A stretch of 6,215 nt of DNA, taken from Methanocella sp. (lineage in GTDB: Archaea; Halobacteriota; Methanocellia; Methanocellales; Methanocellaceae). Below are positions 1-5,633 of this stretch, piece after piece. Where the stretch lies: positions 1-6,215 of the forward strand of contig NZ_DATJPM010000018.1 of assembly GCF_035506375.1 (NCBI RefSeq), written 5' to 3'. The translations under genes were made by a program, and so were the position numbers. Each line of letters begins with the position of its first letter. The stretch's first letter is position 1. The notes beneath the pieces are model-generated. The model was not told where the DNA came from, searched no databases, and was given only the letters and a program-made list of their open reading frames with translations.

Positions 1-256
1 TCTGAGACTTAAAAGGGCATATTCAACAAAGCATAAAAATTGAAAAAGATAATCGGAAACTATCGATAAATTTGGCTATTACGCAAACGATAAAAAAAAG
101 ACTACTTGCTAAACAATGACCTATCAATATTCAACGCAGCAAATATTTTATAACAATATTTTTCCACGTTTACCCGTTAACCGTCTTTGATCGTCCTTAA
201 CCACATAGGAGAAAAGTGAGAATTCGTATCAGCGAAAGCTTATAATGAGCTGTGAT
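1..256. other. AT-rich intergenic region, no gene seen
   Basis: This stretch lies downstream of the minus-strand ATPase gene and holds no reading frame I can support on either strand. It contains A-runs and TATA-like words, and a short inverted repeat (AAATATT at 141-147, AATATTT at 155-161, 7-base loop). A GGAG followed by GTG near 209-219 opens a frame of only nine codons, which I do not count as a gene. The region may hold the 3' end of the ATPase transcript and the promoter of whatever lies left of the window. Confidence 0.6.
92..99 (-). terminator. Possible T-run terminator of the ATPase gene
   Basis: Eight A on the plus strand read as eight T on the minus strand, which is the usual archaeal intrinsic termination signal. 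It lies about 157 bases past the ATPase stop codon, so the 3' UTR would be long. No nearer T-run of similar length is seen. Weak call, based only on the run and its orientation. Confidence 0.3.
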
Positions 257-2800
257 TTAAAACTTTACGACCCTGTAAAATATCCACTTGATCACTTCGA
301 CCGTCGCGATGTACAGCCCGACGATGATGGCTAGCGTCACAATGAACACGGGCGGCAGCGGCTCGAACTTAAAGAACGGCGCTATGGGCGTATATGGCAT
401 AACAATGACCACGGCGACGATGAGCAGCGTAGCCAGGACCAACGGCTTCCCGGGATGGCTCCTGAAGAATGGTTTCCTGGTGCGTATCACCAGCACGATC
501 ATGGCCGCCGAGACCACCGACTCCATGAACCACCCGGTCTGGAACTGCCTCTCCGAGGCGTGTAATAAGAATAAGAGAACGCCAAAGGTCATGAAGTCGA
601 AGATCGAGCTTACCAGGCCGAACGTGACCATGAACTTTTTAATGAAGCCGATGTCCCAGCGCCTGGGACGGTCGACCAGCTCCAAGTCCACGGTATCGGT
701 TGCAATGGTCATCTCCGGGATGTCGGTCATTAAATTGGTCAAAAGGATCTGCGTCGGCAACAGCGGCAGGAACGGTAAAAACAGGGATGCGCCGGCCATG
801 CTGAACATGTTGCCGAAGTTCGCGCTGGTCGCCATGAAGACGTACTTCAGCGTATTGGCGAACGTCTTCCGGCCCTCTTCGATGCCCCTGGCAAGCACGT
901 CCAGGTCCTTCTCCATGAGGACGATCTCCGCGGCCTCCTTCGCCACGTCCGCGGCACTGTCGACGGAGATGCCCACGTCGGCCGCATGCAGCGCCGGGCC
1001 ATCGTTGATGCCGTCGCCCATATAGCCCACCACGTTGCCGGCGCGCTTCATCGCGATGATGATGCGCTCCTTCTGGTTGGGCTCGACCTCGGCGAAGACG
1101 TTGACCTCGTTGACCGCCGCCATCAATGCATCGTCGCTCATGTGGTCCAGCTCCGTACCTTTGATCACGCGGTCATTGCATATGCCGCCGGATATTTCGT
1201 CTGCGCTGCAGATCTGGCGGTTGATATAGGCCGCTACCAGGGCGTTATCCCCGGTAATGATCTTCAGCGTCACTCCCAGCCGGCTCATGTCCTTGATGGC
1301 GTCCATGATACCGGGCTTGGGCGGGTCATATAAGACGATGATGCCCAGGAAGGTCATGTCGTACTCGTCGTCCTTCGCGATGCGGGACTGCTGCCCTACA
1401 TCCTTATATGAGACGCCGAGCGTGCGGAACCCTTTCGCGCTCAGCTCGTTGTACTGCTTCATGATGAGAGGCCGGGCCTCGCCCATCCCGATGATATTGC
1501 CGTTCAGCTCCGCCCGGGAGCAGATATCCATAACGTTCTGCAGGGCGCCCTTGGTCATTATAATGTTAATGCCGTCTTTCGCGACCAGCACGCTCAGGCG
1601 TTTCCGTATGAAATCGTAGGGCACCTCGTCGACTTTATTATAGCCGCCCAGGTCGAGCGTGCAATAATTTTTTATTGCAGCGTCGATAGGGCTGGCAAAG
1701 CCCGACTCCATGCAGGCGTTAAGGCCCGCATATAGCAGGACCTTATCGCTCTTTTGACCGTCGATGCCGACGGCCGAGTATACTTCGACTTTGCCTTCGG
1801 TGATAGTGCCCGTCTTGTCCGAGCACAGGACGTTCATGCTGCCGAAGTTCTCTATGGAGGAGAGCTGCTTGACGATGACCTTCTCCTTCGCCATGCGGCG
1901 GGCGCCGGTGGCCAGGTTAATGCTGATGATGGCCGGTAGAAGCTGCGGAGTGAGGCCCACGGCCAGCGCCAGCGCGAACATGAAGGAGTCGAGCACCGGC
2001 CTGTGGAAATATACGTTGATGGCGAAGATCGCGATGATCATGACGGTGGTGATCTCCAGCAGAAGATAGCCGAACTGGGTGACGCCCCGCTCGAACTCGG
2101 GCACTGGCGGCTTGAAGCGCAGGTGCTCCGAGATGCGGCCAAACTCCGTGTCCGTGCCGGTCCTCACTACGACGGCCCTCGCCGTCCCGCTGATCACGTG
2201 CGTGCCCATGAAGAGAGCATTGGTCCGCTTGCTGAGCGGCGTTTCCGGAGGAAGCGTTCCGACGACCTTTTCGACTGGATATGTTTCGCCGGTCAGTGCC
2301 GCCTCGTCCACGAAAAGGTCCCTGGACTCCAGGATCAGGCCGTCCCCGGGAATGCCGTCGCCGGCGTTCAGGACAAGCACGTCGCCCGGCACGATATCCT
2401 CGAACGGGAGGTCGACTTCCCTGCCATCCCGGAGCACCCGGGCCGTGACCTGGACCATTGCCAGCAGCTTTTCAATGGCGTTGGCGGCCGAGTATTCCTG
2501 CCAGAAGCCCAGGGCGCCGCTCAGGAATACGATGATGAGGATGATGATGGAATCGGCTTTATCTCCGAGGTAGATCGACAGAAGAGCGGCGAATAATAGT
2601 AAAAGAATGATAGGGCTCTTGAACTGGCTGATGAGCAGTGTCAGCGGGTCGGAGCGCTTTTTGGGCTGGAGCCGGTTCGGCCCGTAGGCCTTAAGCCGGC
2701 GTTTCGCCTCGTCGCTATTGAGACCCTGCGCGGTCGTGTCGAGGTCGCCCATAGCCTGCGCCGGCGTTTCGCTCCAGAACGCTTTCTGACCCGAGTACAT
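257..2800 (-). CDS. Magnesium-translocating P-type ATPase (P3B, MgtA-like)
   Basis: An 847-residue membrane ATPase of the MgtA/MgtB family, which brings Mg2+ (possibly Ni2+) into the cell down its gradient at the cost of ATP. All P-type landmarks are present: TGE of the actuator domain (170-172), DKTGT with the phosphorylated Asp328, the DFxRxRLSV stretch (396-404) and KGA (417-419) of the nucleotide-binding domain, TGDN (516-519) and GDGIND (595-600). About ten membrane segments are visible, near 62-80, 83-103, 246-265, 272-296, 650-675, 678-697, 721-747, 757-773, 786-804 and 816-838. The NFGN (661-664) and NLMTD (689-693) motifs in M5/M6 are typical of P3B pumps rather than Ca2+ or heavy-metal ATPases. 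M4 reads LTPQLLP (283-289), with Gln where enteric MgtA has Glu. The N-terminus is about 50 residues shorter than E. coli MgtA. The start is the ATG preceded by GGGGGA at 2804-2809. No M-box-like leader fits in the 50-base gap upstream. Family is certain; the ion is inferred. Confidence 0.95.
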   Translation of the reverse strand: MYSGQKAFWSETPAQAMGDLDTTAQGLNSDEAKRRLKAYGPNRLQPKKRSDPLTLLISQFKSPIILLLLFAALLSIYLGDKADSIIILIIVFLSGALGFWQEYSAANAIEKLLAMVQVTARVLRDGREVDLPFEDIVPGDVLVLNAGDGIPGDGLILESRDLFVDEAALTGETYPVEKVVGTLPPETPLSKRTNALFMGTHVISGTARAVVVRTGTDTEFGRISEHLRFKPPVPEFERGVTQFGYLLLEITTVMIIAIFAINVYFHRPVLDSFMFALALAVGLTPQLLPAIISINLATGARRMAKEKVIVKQLSSIENFGSMNVLCSDKTGTITEGKVEVYSAVGIDGQKSDKVLLYAGLNACMESGFASPIDAAIKNYCTLDLGGYNKVDEVPYDFIRKRLSVLVAKDGINIIMTKGALQNVMDICSRAELNGNIIGMGEARPLIMKQYNELSAKGFRTLGVSYKDVGQQSRIAKDDEYDMTFLGIIVLYDPPKPGIMDAIKDMSRLGVTLKIITGDNALVAAYINRQICSADEISGGICNDRVIKGTELDHMSDDALMAAVNEVNVFAEVEPNQKERIIIAMKRAGNVVGYMGDGINDGPALHAADVGISVDSAADVAKEAAEIVLMEKDLDVLARGIEEGRKTFANTLKYVFMATSANFGNMFSMAGASLFLPFLPLLPTQILLTNLMTDIPEMTIATDTVDLELVDRPRRWDIGFIKKFMVTFGLVSSIFDFMTFGVLLFLLHASERQFQTGWFMESVVSAAMIVLVIRTRKPFFRSHPGKPLVLATLLIVAVVIVMPYTPIAPFFKFEPLPPVFIVTLAIIVGLYIATVEVIKWIFYRVVKF

Positions 2801-2830
2801 GAGTCCCCCATATAGAGATATTGCGGCAAG

Positions 2831-2841
2831 TTATTAATAAT
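2831..2841 (-). promoter_or_regulatory. Candidate TATA box for the ATPase gene
   Basis: On the minus strand this reads ATTATTAATAA, centred about 35 bases ahead of the ATPase ATG. It would place transcription start near 2810-2812, just ahead of the GGGGGA ribosome-binding site. The box sits in the 50-base gap after the YhbY-like gene, so the ATPase could have its own promoter as well as read-through from upstream. Confidence 0.4.
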
Positions 2842-2850
2842 AGGCTTCGT

Positions 2851-3114
2851 TTATCGCTTAAAAAGTACGACCGTATTGCCTTTCACTTCGATGAGCTCGG
2901 CCCCTGTTTTTTCCGCCAGCTCCTTTGCCATCTCGGCCCTGGGCATCGCCTCGACGGCGCTTTTCAGGAGCTTCACCTTGATGAGCTTATTATCTTTTAG
3001 CTGCCGCTTAAGCTCCTCGATGAGCGAGGGCGTGACGCCGTTCTTGCCGACGTGGGTCGAGGCCTCGATATTGGCTGCCTGGCCCCTCAACTCTAAGATC
3101 CTCTTCGTGTCCAT
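2851..3114 (-). CDS. YhbY-like RNA-binding protein (single CRM domain)
   Basis: An 87-residue protein that is essentially one CRM (CRS1-YhbY) domain. The fold binds structured RNA and is linked in bacteria to the pre-50S ribosome and in plants to group II intron splicing. Visible hallmarks are the conserved GKNG loop (residues 23-26, the GxxG motif of the domain) in the context HVGKNGVTPSLIEEL, a basic helix with KVKLLK (46-51), and the closing strand GNTVVLFKR (79-87). Length matches stand-alone archaeal and bacterial YhbY proteins. In many euryarchaea this gene sits beside RNase P or ribosomal protein genes; here its neighbours are an ion pump and a surface protein, so context adds nothing. 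No Shine-Dalgarno sequence precedes the ATG, and a TATA-like word about 30 bases upstream suggests a nearly leaderless mRNA. The RNA target is unknown. Confidence 0.88.
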   Translation of the reverse strand: MDTKRILELRGQAANIEASTHVGKNGVTPSLIEELKRQLKDNKLIKVKLLKSAVEAMPRAEMAKELAEKTGAELIEVKGNTVVLFKR

Positions 3115-3140
3115 TCAATTAATTAATGATGCGCGCTGCA

Positions 3141-3150
3141 CATATTAGTT
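3141..3150 (-). promoter_or_regulatory. Candidate TATA box for the YhbY-like gene
   Basis: The minus strand reads AACTAATATG here, centred about 31 bases before the ATG, which would give a start of transcription within a few bases of the start codon. This fits the absence of a ribosome-binding site. A second AT-rich word, TTAATAAATATG, lies farther upstream at about 3189-3200. Confidence 0.35.
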
Positions 3151-3204
3151 CCGGTGAGAGGCAAGACGTCGGCGGCAAAACACGGTTACATATTTATTAA
3201 GAGT

Positions 3205-3227
3205 ATAAAAAAATAAATCGAAAAATT
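3205..3227 (-). terminator. T-rich terminator of the surface protein gene
   Basis: Read on the minus strand, this is a T-rich tract with runs of five T (3221-3225) and seven T (3207-3213), starting about 27 bases past the stop codon of the 3254-3907 gene. Clustered T-runs without a stem are the normal archaeal termination signal. It separates the surface protein gene from the YhbY-like gene. Confidence 0.55.
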
Positions 3228-3253
3228 AGGTTAGATACCGGGTTTTTCATTTA

Positions 3254-3907
3254 TCATCTCTTTCTTAGAGATAAGATGAGCAGGGCTAGTATGATTATAC
3301 CGATCAATATTGCAAAGATCACGGGATAAACCGAGGATGTAGCCGTTGGCGACGGGCTCGCTATCGGTGAACTGGAGATCGGCGTAGGTATTGCGGTAGG
3401 CTCTGCCGTAACTGTCAGGACTGGCGTCGGTAATGGAGTAGGTGTCGCTGTCGATGTAGCGTTTATTTTAAATGGAACTGGCGTGGCAACTATCGGCATG
3501 GGGCCCACCGTAGGCGCTGCCGGCCCGGGAGGCGTGTAATGTAGTTCTACTTTCTGAGTGGTCCCCGGGATGAAAGTGACGTGTTCACCCGAATCTTTTC
3601 CATTGATCCGAAATACAATCCAGTCCCCTTCATTGACCCCATCGTTGGTACTCACAGTTATATTAAAAGTATCAGAAGATGTAAAAACGGGGGGAGGTAT
3701 TACCAAGAGTTTATTATTGTTATTGTCCGCTATGAACAAGGTAACCGATATACCTGCAGGTATCTCTATTGAGCCGTTGATGATCATGCTGTCATTACTG
3801 ATCGGGTCTGCATATGAATAAGGCATGTAATAGGGTAATAAATAAACGAAGAGCAATGTGACTGAAATGAGCGTTGCTATCGCTGAGTTTAAGTTTTTCT
3901 CCATCAT
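3254..3907 (-). CDS. Surface protein: signal/anchor, beta domain, Thr/Pro stalk, C-terminal membrane anchor
   Basis: A 217-residue protein with no name I can assign but a clear architecture. Residues 8-30 form an N-terminal hydrophobic segment, ending before SYADP, where signal peptidase may cut. Residues 34-124 look like a beta-sandwich ectodomain (alternating hydrophobic strands, GDWIVFRINGK at 94-104). Residues 125-192 are a low-complexity Pro/Thr/Ser/Ala stalk with repeated PTP units. Residues 194-213 are a transmembrane helix followed by RKR, which places the stalk and ectodomain outside. N-glycosylation sequons occur at N38, N44, N82 and N149, and the stalk offers many O-glycosylation sites. 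It is probably an S-layer-associated or adhesive envelope protein. Two ATGs are adjacent; the AGGTG ribosome-binding site lies 3 bases before the first and 6 before the second (3904), so initiation at Met2 is at least as likely. Base composition is AT-richer than in the neighbouring housekeeping genes. Function is inferred from architecture only. Confidence 0.8.
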   Translation of the reverse strand: MMEKNLNSAIATLISVTLLFVYLLPYYMPYSYADPISNDSMIINGSIEIPAGISVTLFIADNNNNKLLVIPPPVFTSSDTFNITVSTNDGVNEGDWIVFRINGKDSGEHVTFIPGTTQKVELHYTPPGPAAPTVGPMPIVATPVPFKINATSTATPTPLPTPVLTVTAEPTAIPTPISSSPIASPSPTATSSVYPVIFAILIGIIILALLILSLRKR

Positions 3908-3910
3908 CTA

Positions 3911-3915
3911 CACCT
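3911..3915 (-). promoter_or_regulatory. Ribosome-binding site AGGTG, decides between two ATGs
   Basis: AGGTG on the minus strand matches the archaeal anti-Shine-Dalgarno. Spacing is 3 bases to the ATG at 3907 and 6 bases to the ATG at 3904, so it favours the second Met. Confidence 0.6.
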
Positions 3916-3954
3916 TCATGCCCCTCTTTTACAAACGATATATTAGACAGTCAT

Positions 3955-3963
3955 TATATAAAA
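3955..3963 (-). promoter_or_regulatory. TATA box of the surface protein gene
   Basis: The minus strand reads TTTTATATA, a good archaeal TATA box. It is centred about 52 bases before the start codon and predicts an mRNA start near 3934, which leaves a leader of about 27 bases carrying the AGGTG site. It diverges from the plus-strand promoter at 4041. Confidence 0.6.
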
Positions 3964-4040
3964 TATCCGCGACAACATTTTTATAATTATTAAAATGTAG
4001 TCGGTAAAAATGGGCTCACGACGTATTTTTCCCATGTGCC

Positions 4041-4050
4041 TATATAAAAA
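4041..4050 (+). promoter_or_regulatory. Candidate TATA box of the CBS-ParB/hisE pair
   Basis: TATATAAAAA is the strongest TATA box on the plus strand of the divergent region. It predicts transcription from about 4070, giving a leader of about 130 bases before the ATG at 4201. A weaker AT word (AATAAGATTA, 4161-4170) is placed correctly for a leaderless transcript and is an alternative. The word ATGTGCC occurs just before the TATA box (4034-4040) and again in the leader (4170-4176). Confidence 0.5.
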
Positions 4051-4200
4051 TCGCTTATATTGTGTAGTAATTCCGCTTGTTAATATGTTTCATACCAGTA
4101 TAGACCGTTAAAGATGCCGGAATGATCAGCAAAGAAAGACGGCGCACATCGCAAAAAGTGAATAAGATTATGTGCCAAGACTGACATATGGTCGTACATC

Positions 4201-5040
4201 ATGACGGACAAACTCAGGGTCGGCGATTACATGACCGGCAAGGTCATCACGGTATCGCCGGACGACACGGTGATGGATGTCATCAAGCTCACGCGGGAAA
4301 CGGGTCACGACGGCTTCCCCGTCACGAAGGAGAAAAAGGTCGAAGGCTACATCTCGTCGCTCGACATGCTGCTTTGCGAGTCGGACGAGCTGGTCAAGAA
4401 CGTTATGAGCAAGAACCTCATCGTCGCGCACCCGAACATGGAGATCAACGAGGTCGCCCGAGTTATATTCAGGCTGGGCGTAAGCAAGCTCCCTGTGGTC
4501 GACGATAAGGGCAACCTGGTCGGCATCATCACGAACTCGGACGTCATCCGCTCCCAGATCGAGCGGGCCGACCCCCAGAAGGTCTGGAAATTAAAGAAAA
4601 CGCTGGAGACGCTCCACAACGTCGACATAACGGTCGCCAGGGGCGAAGTCGACATCAACGAGCTCGTGCCCACCCAGGGCAAGGTCTTTGCCGACGAGCT
4701 GGAGGGCCGCATCTACGAGCTAAAGAAAGGGCTTGCCGAGCCCCTTATCGTCATCCACAAGCCCGGCAGGTGGCTGCTGGCCGATGGCCACCACAGGGTC
4801 GTAGCCGCCAGGCGCCTTGGCATGCAGAAGATAGATGCCTATATTCTCGAGATACCAAAAGATATCCCCCTGGGCATGGAAAAGTCGGCCCGGGATGCGG
4901 GCCTCAAGACACTGGACGACATCCAGGTGCTGGACTACGCGAAGCACCCGCTCATCGAAATAACGGAAAGGCTTTTAATGAAGGACCGCAAGACCATCTC
5001 GCCCGAAGACCTGGAGAGGCGGGGCATGGAGAGCGATTAA
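4201..5040 (+). CDS. Two-CBS-domain protein fused to a ParB/SerK-like domain
   Basis: A 279-residue soluble protein. Residues 1-120 are two CBS domains forming a Bateman module, which usually binds adenine nucleotides: CBS1 contains GFPVTKEKKVEGYI then SSLD (52-55), CBS2 contains LPVVDDKGNLVGII then TNSD (111-114). The S/TxxD motifs normally contact the ligand ribose. A linker (121-148) leads to a ParB-N/sulfiredoxin-fold domain (about 149-218) with the signature ADGHHR (194-199) followed by VVAARRLG. That signature is shared by ParB N-terminal domains and by the free-serine kinases SerK and SbnI. No DNA-binding helix-turn-helix domain of true ParB is evident in the C-terminal tail (219-279), so chromosome partition is unlikely. 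In SerK a Glu just before this region is, to my knowledge, the proposed catalytic base; here the matching stretch reads VPTQG (156-160), so catalysis is uncertain. The ATG lacks a ribosome-binding site but sits correctly ahead of the first CBS strand. The gene is followed one base later by hisE, so the two are surely co-transcribed. Domains are confident; the role as nucleotide-sensing regulator or small-molecule kinase is inferred. Confidence 0.88.
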   Translation: MTDKLRVGDYMTGKVITVSPDDTVMDVIKLTRETGHDGFPVTKEKKVEGYISSLDMLLCESDELVKNVMSKNLIVAHPNMEINEVARVIFRLGVSKLPVVDDKGNLVGIITNSDVIRSQIERADPQKVWKLKKTLETLHNVDITVARGEVDINELVPTQGKVFADELEGRIYELKKGLAEPLIVIHKPGRWLLADGHHRVVAARRLGMQKIDAYILEIPKDIPLGMEKSARDAGLKTLDDIQVLDYAKHPLIEITERLLMKDRKTISPEDLERRGMESD

Positions 5041-5041
5041 C

Positions 5042-5332
5042 ATGGCGGACGACGTGCTCGACGAAGTATATTCGGTTATCGTAGATCGTATGAACAACCC
5101 GAAGGAAGGCTCCTACGTGACCTCTTTGTACCGGGACCCGAAAGGCCTGGATAAGGTGCTGGAGAAGATCGGCGAAGAGTCCACAGAGGTCATCATAGCC
5201 GCCAAGAACGGCAGGGAAAAAGATATCGTCAGCGAGAGCGCTGACCTGATGTTCCATCTGATGGTCATGCTCGTGGCCAAAGGTATTCCCCTGGACAAGG
5301 TCAGGGAAGAGTTCGCCAGGCGCCGCAAATAG
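5042..5332 (+). CDS. hisE: Phosphoribosyl-ATP pyrophosphatase (HisE)
   Basis: A 96-residue stand-alone HisE, a cytoplasmic enzyme that hydrolyses phosphoribosyl-ATP to phosphoribosyl-AMP and pyrophosphate, the second step of histidine synthesis. The all-alpha MazG-type metal site is complete: EExxE at Glu45, Glu46 and Glu49 within KIGEESTEVIIAAKN, and ExxD at Glu65 and Asp68 within SESADLMFHLMVML. SYVTSLY (24-30) is also typical of the family. Length is normal for an unfused HisE, and there is no HisI domain, so the cyclohydrolase must be encoded elsewhere. The ATG starts one base after the stop of the CBS-ParB gene, with GGAG at 5028-5031 inside that gene as ribosome-binding site, which points to translational as well as transcriptional coupling. 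A T-run follows immediately, so the operon ends here. Identification is secure. Confidence 0.96.
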   Translation: MADDVLDEVYSVIVDRMNNPKEGSYVTSLYRDPKGLDKVLEKIGEESTEVIIAAKNGREKDIVSESADLMFHLMVMLVAKGIPLDKVREEFARRRK

Positions 5333-5334
5333 AC

Positions 5335-5341
5335 TTTTTTT
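5335..5341 (+). terminator. T-run terminator after hisE
   Basis: Seven consecutive T begin three bases after the hisE stop codon, an archaeal intrinsic terminator. The AT palindrome at 5348-5359 follows directly. Confidence 0.65.
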
Positions 5342-5347
5342 CAATTG

Positions 5348-5359
5348 TTAAAATTTTAA
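5348..5359. repeat. 12-base perfect AT palindrome
   Basis: TTAAAATTTTAA is fully self-complementary, directly preceded by CAATTG (5342-5347), itself a palindrome. It may be part of the hisE termination zone or a protein-binding site. AT-only palindromes of this size can arise by chance. Confidence 0.5.
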
Positions 5360-5372
5360 GAAAGACACCCGT

Positions 5373-5422
5373 GGAGAAAAGATAGGGGATAATAAGGGGG
5401 CAGAATGCCCTATCCTTTCTCC
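5373..5422. repeat. Inverted repeat: 15-bp arms with one mismatch, 20-base loop
   Basis: The left arm 5373-5387 and right arm 5408-5422 pair over 15 positions with a single A-C mismatch (5380 with 5415). The loop holds a run of five G (5396-5400). In RNA this is a stable hairpin on either strand. No T-run follows it on the plus strand, so it is not a classical bacterial terminator. It could be the 3' processing element of hisE mRNA or part of a small RNA. Confidence 0.7.
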
Positions 5423-5454
5423 GGGATCTAAATGTCGCTACTGTATACTCGCCC

Positions 5455-5476
5455 CAATTAAGCCGAAGCTTAATTG
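5455..5476. repeat. Perfect 9-bp hairpin with CGAA loop
   Basis: CAATTAAGC (5455-5463) and GCTTAATTG (5468-5476) are exact reverse complements around a four-base CGAA loop. It sits between the 15-bp hairpin and the large inverted repeat. Function is unknown; a regulator operator or an RNA stem are both possible. Confidence 0.7.
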
Positions 5477-5500
5477 TTGCAATCAATAGATTACCATGAG

Positions 5501-5598
5501 CTTATATATCGTTTATGTCCACATCGCCGAACTGAATATATGTAAAATATTGTTACCGTACGCATGTTCAGTTCGGCGATGTGGACATAAAATATAAG
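5501..5598. repeat. Large inverted repeat, 25 + 7 bp arms
   Basis: Positions 5512-5536 and 5567-5591 are perfect reverse complements over 25 bases. After a four-base bulge on the left only (ATCG, 5508-5511), pairing resumes for seven more (CTTATAT at 5501-5507 with ATATAAG at 5592-5598). The loop is 30 bases (5537-5566) and AT-rich at its left. Both outer ends read ATATAAG outward, so each looks like a TATA box firing away from the element; the right one is placed correctly for the gene at 5634. TTACC lies near both sides (5491-5495, 5601-5605), but not at symmetric distance. There is no coding capacity. It could be a MITE-like mobile remnant, a large operator, or the source of a long hairpin RNA. 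The structure is certain and its role is not. Confidence 0.9.
5589..5598 (+). promoter_or_regulatory. TATA box of the secreted protein gene, inside the repeat's right end
   Basis: AAAATATAAG is centred about 40 bases before the ATG at 5634. It predicts a transcript start near 5618-5620, just ahead of the ribosome-binding site. The box is formed partly by the last bases of the large inverted repeat, so promoter and repeat are physically merged. Confidence 0.6.
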
Positions 5599-5622
5599 TC
5601 TTACCCTCCTGACGCTTATTCT

Positions 5623-5630
5623 AGGTGATC
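5623..5630 (+). promoter_or_regulatory. Strong ribosome-binding site AGGTGATC
   Basis: Eight consecutive bases match the complement of the archaeal 16S rRNA 3' end, with the GGTG core six bases before the ATG. It fixes the start of the secreted protein gene and is the strongest such site in the window. Confidence 0.8.
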
Positions 5631-5633
5631 TAA

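Noticed and set aside
209..250. Short frame with GGAG and GTG start in the left intergenic region
   Set aside because: It ends after nine codons and shows no sign of being a leader peptide for a downstream plus-strand gene.
288..2596. Several long plus-strand open frames opposite the ATPase gene
   Set aside because: They lie entirely antisense to a full-length, motif-complete P-type ATPase, and their translations are low-complexity. GC-rich codon use in the ATPase explains the lack of stops.
2801..2850. Mg2+-sensing riboswitch (M-box type) ahead of the ATPase
   Set aside because: Only 50 bases separate the ATPase start from the upstream gene, too few for an M-box, and the predicted leader is about 10 bases.
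4188..4508. Open frame starting at the ATG 13 bases before the CBS-ParB start
   Set aside because: It is out of frame with the real gene, its product is rich in His/Arg/Gly with no domain, and the overlapping frame has two clear CBS domains.
4201..5040. Chromosome partition protein ParB
   Set aside because: The ParB-like domain follows CBS domains, there is no evident helix-turn-helix DNA-binding domain after it, no parA neighbour is present, and the partner gene is hisE.
5301..5486. Minus-strand 61-codon frame across the gap behind hisE
   Set aside because: It begins with TTG, overlaps the hisE 3' end antisense, has no ribosome-binding site and no protein-like pattern. The hairpins in its path suggest RNA or DNA structure and not coding.
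5501..5598. CRISPR repeat or bacterial-type intrinsic terminator
   Set aside because: There is one inverted repeat with no direct-repeat array or spacers, and no T-run follows either arm.
5491..5605. TTACC as a target-site duplication around the large inverted repeat
   Set aside because: The two copies lie five bases from the left end and two from the right end of the repeat, a third copy occurs in the loop (5552-5556), and five-base matches are common by chance. Kept only as a hint.
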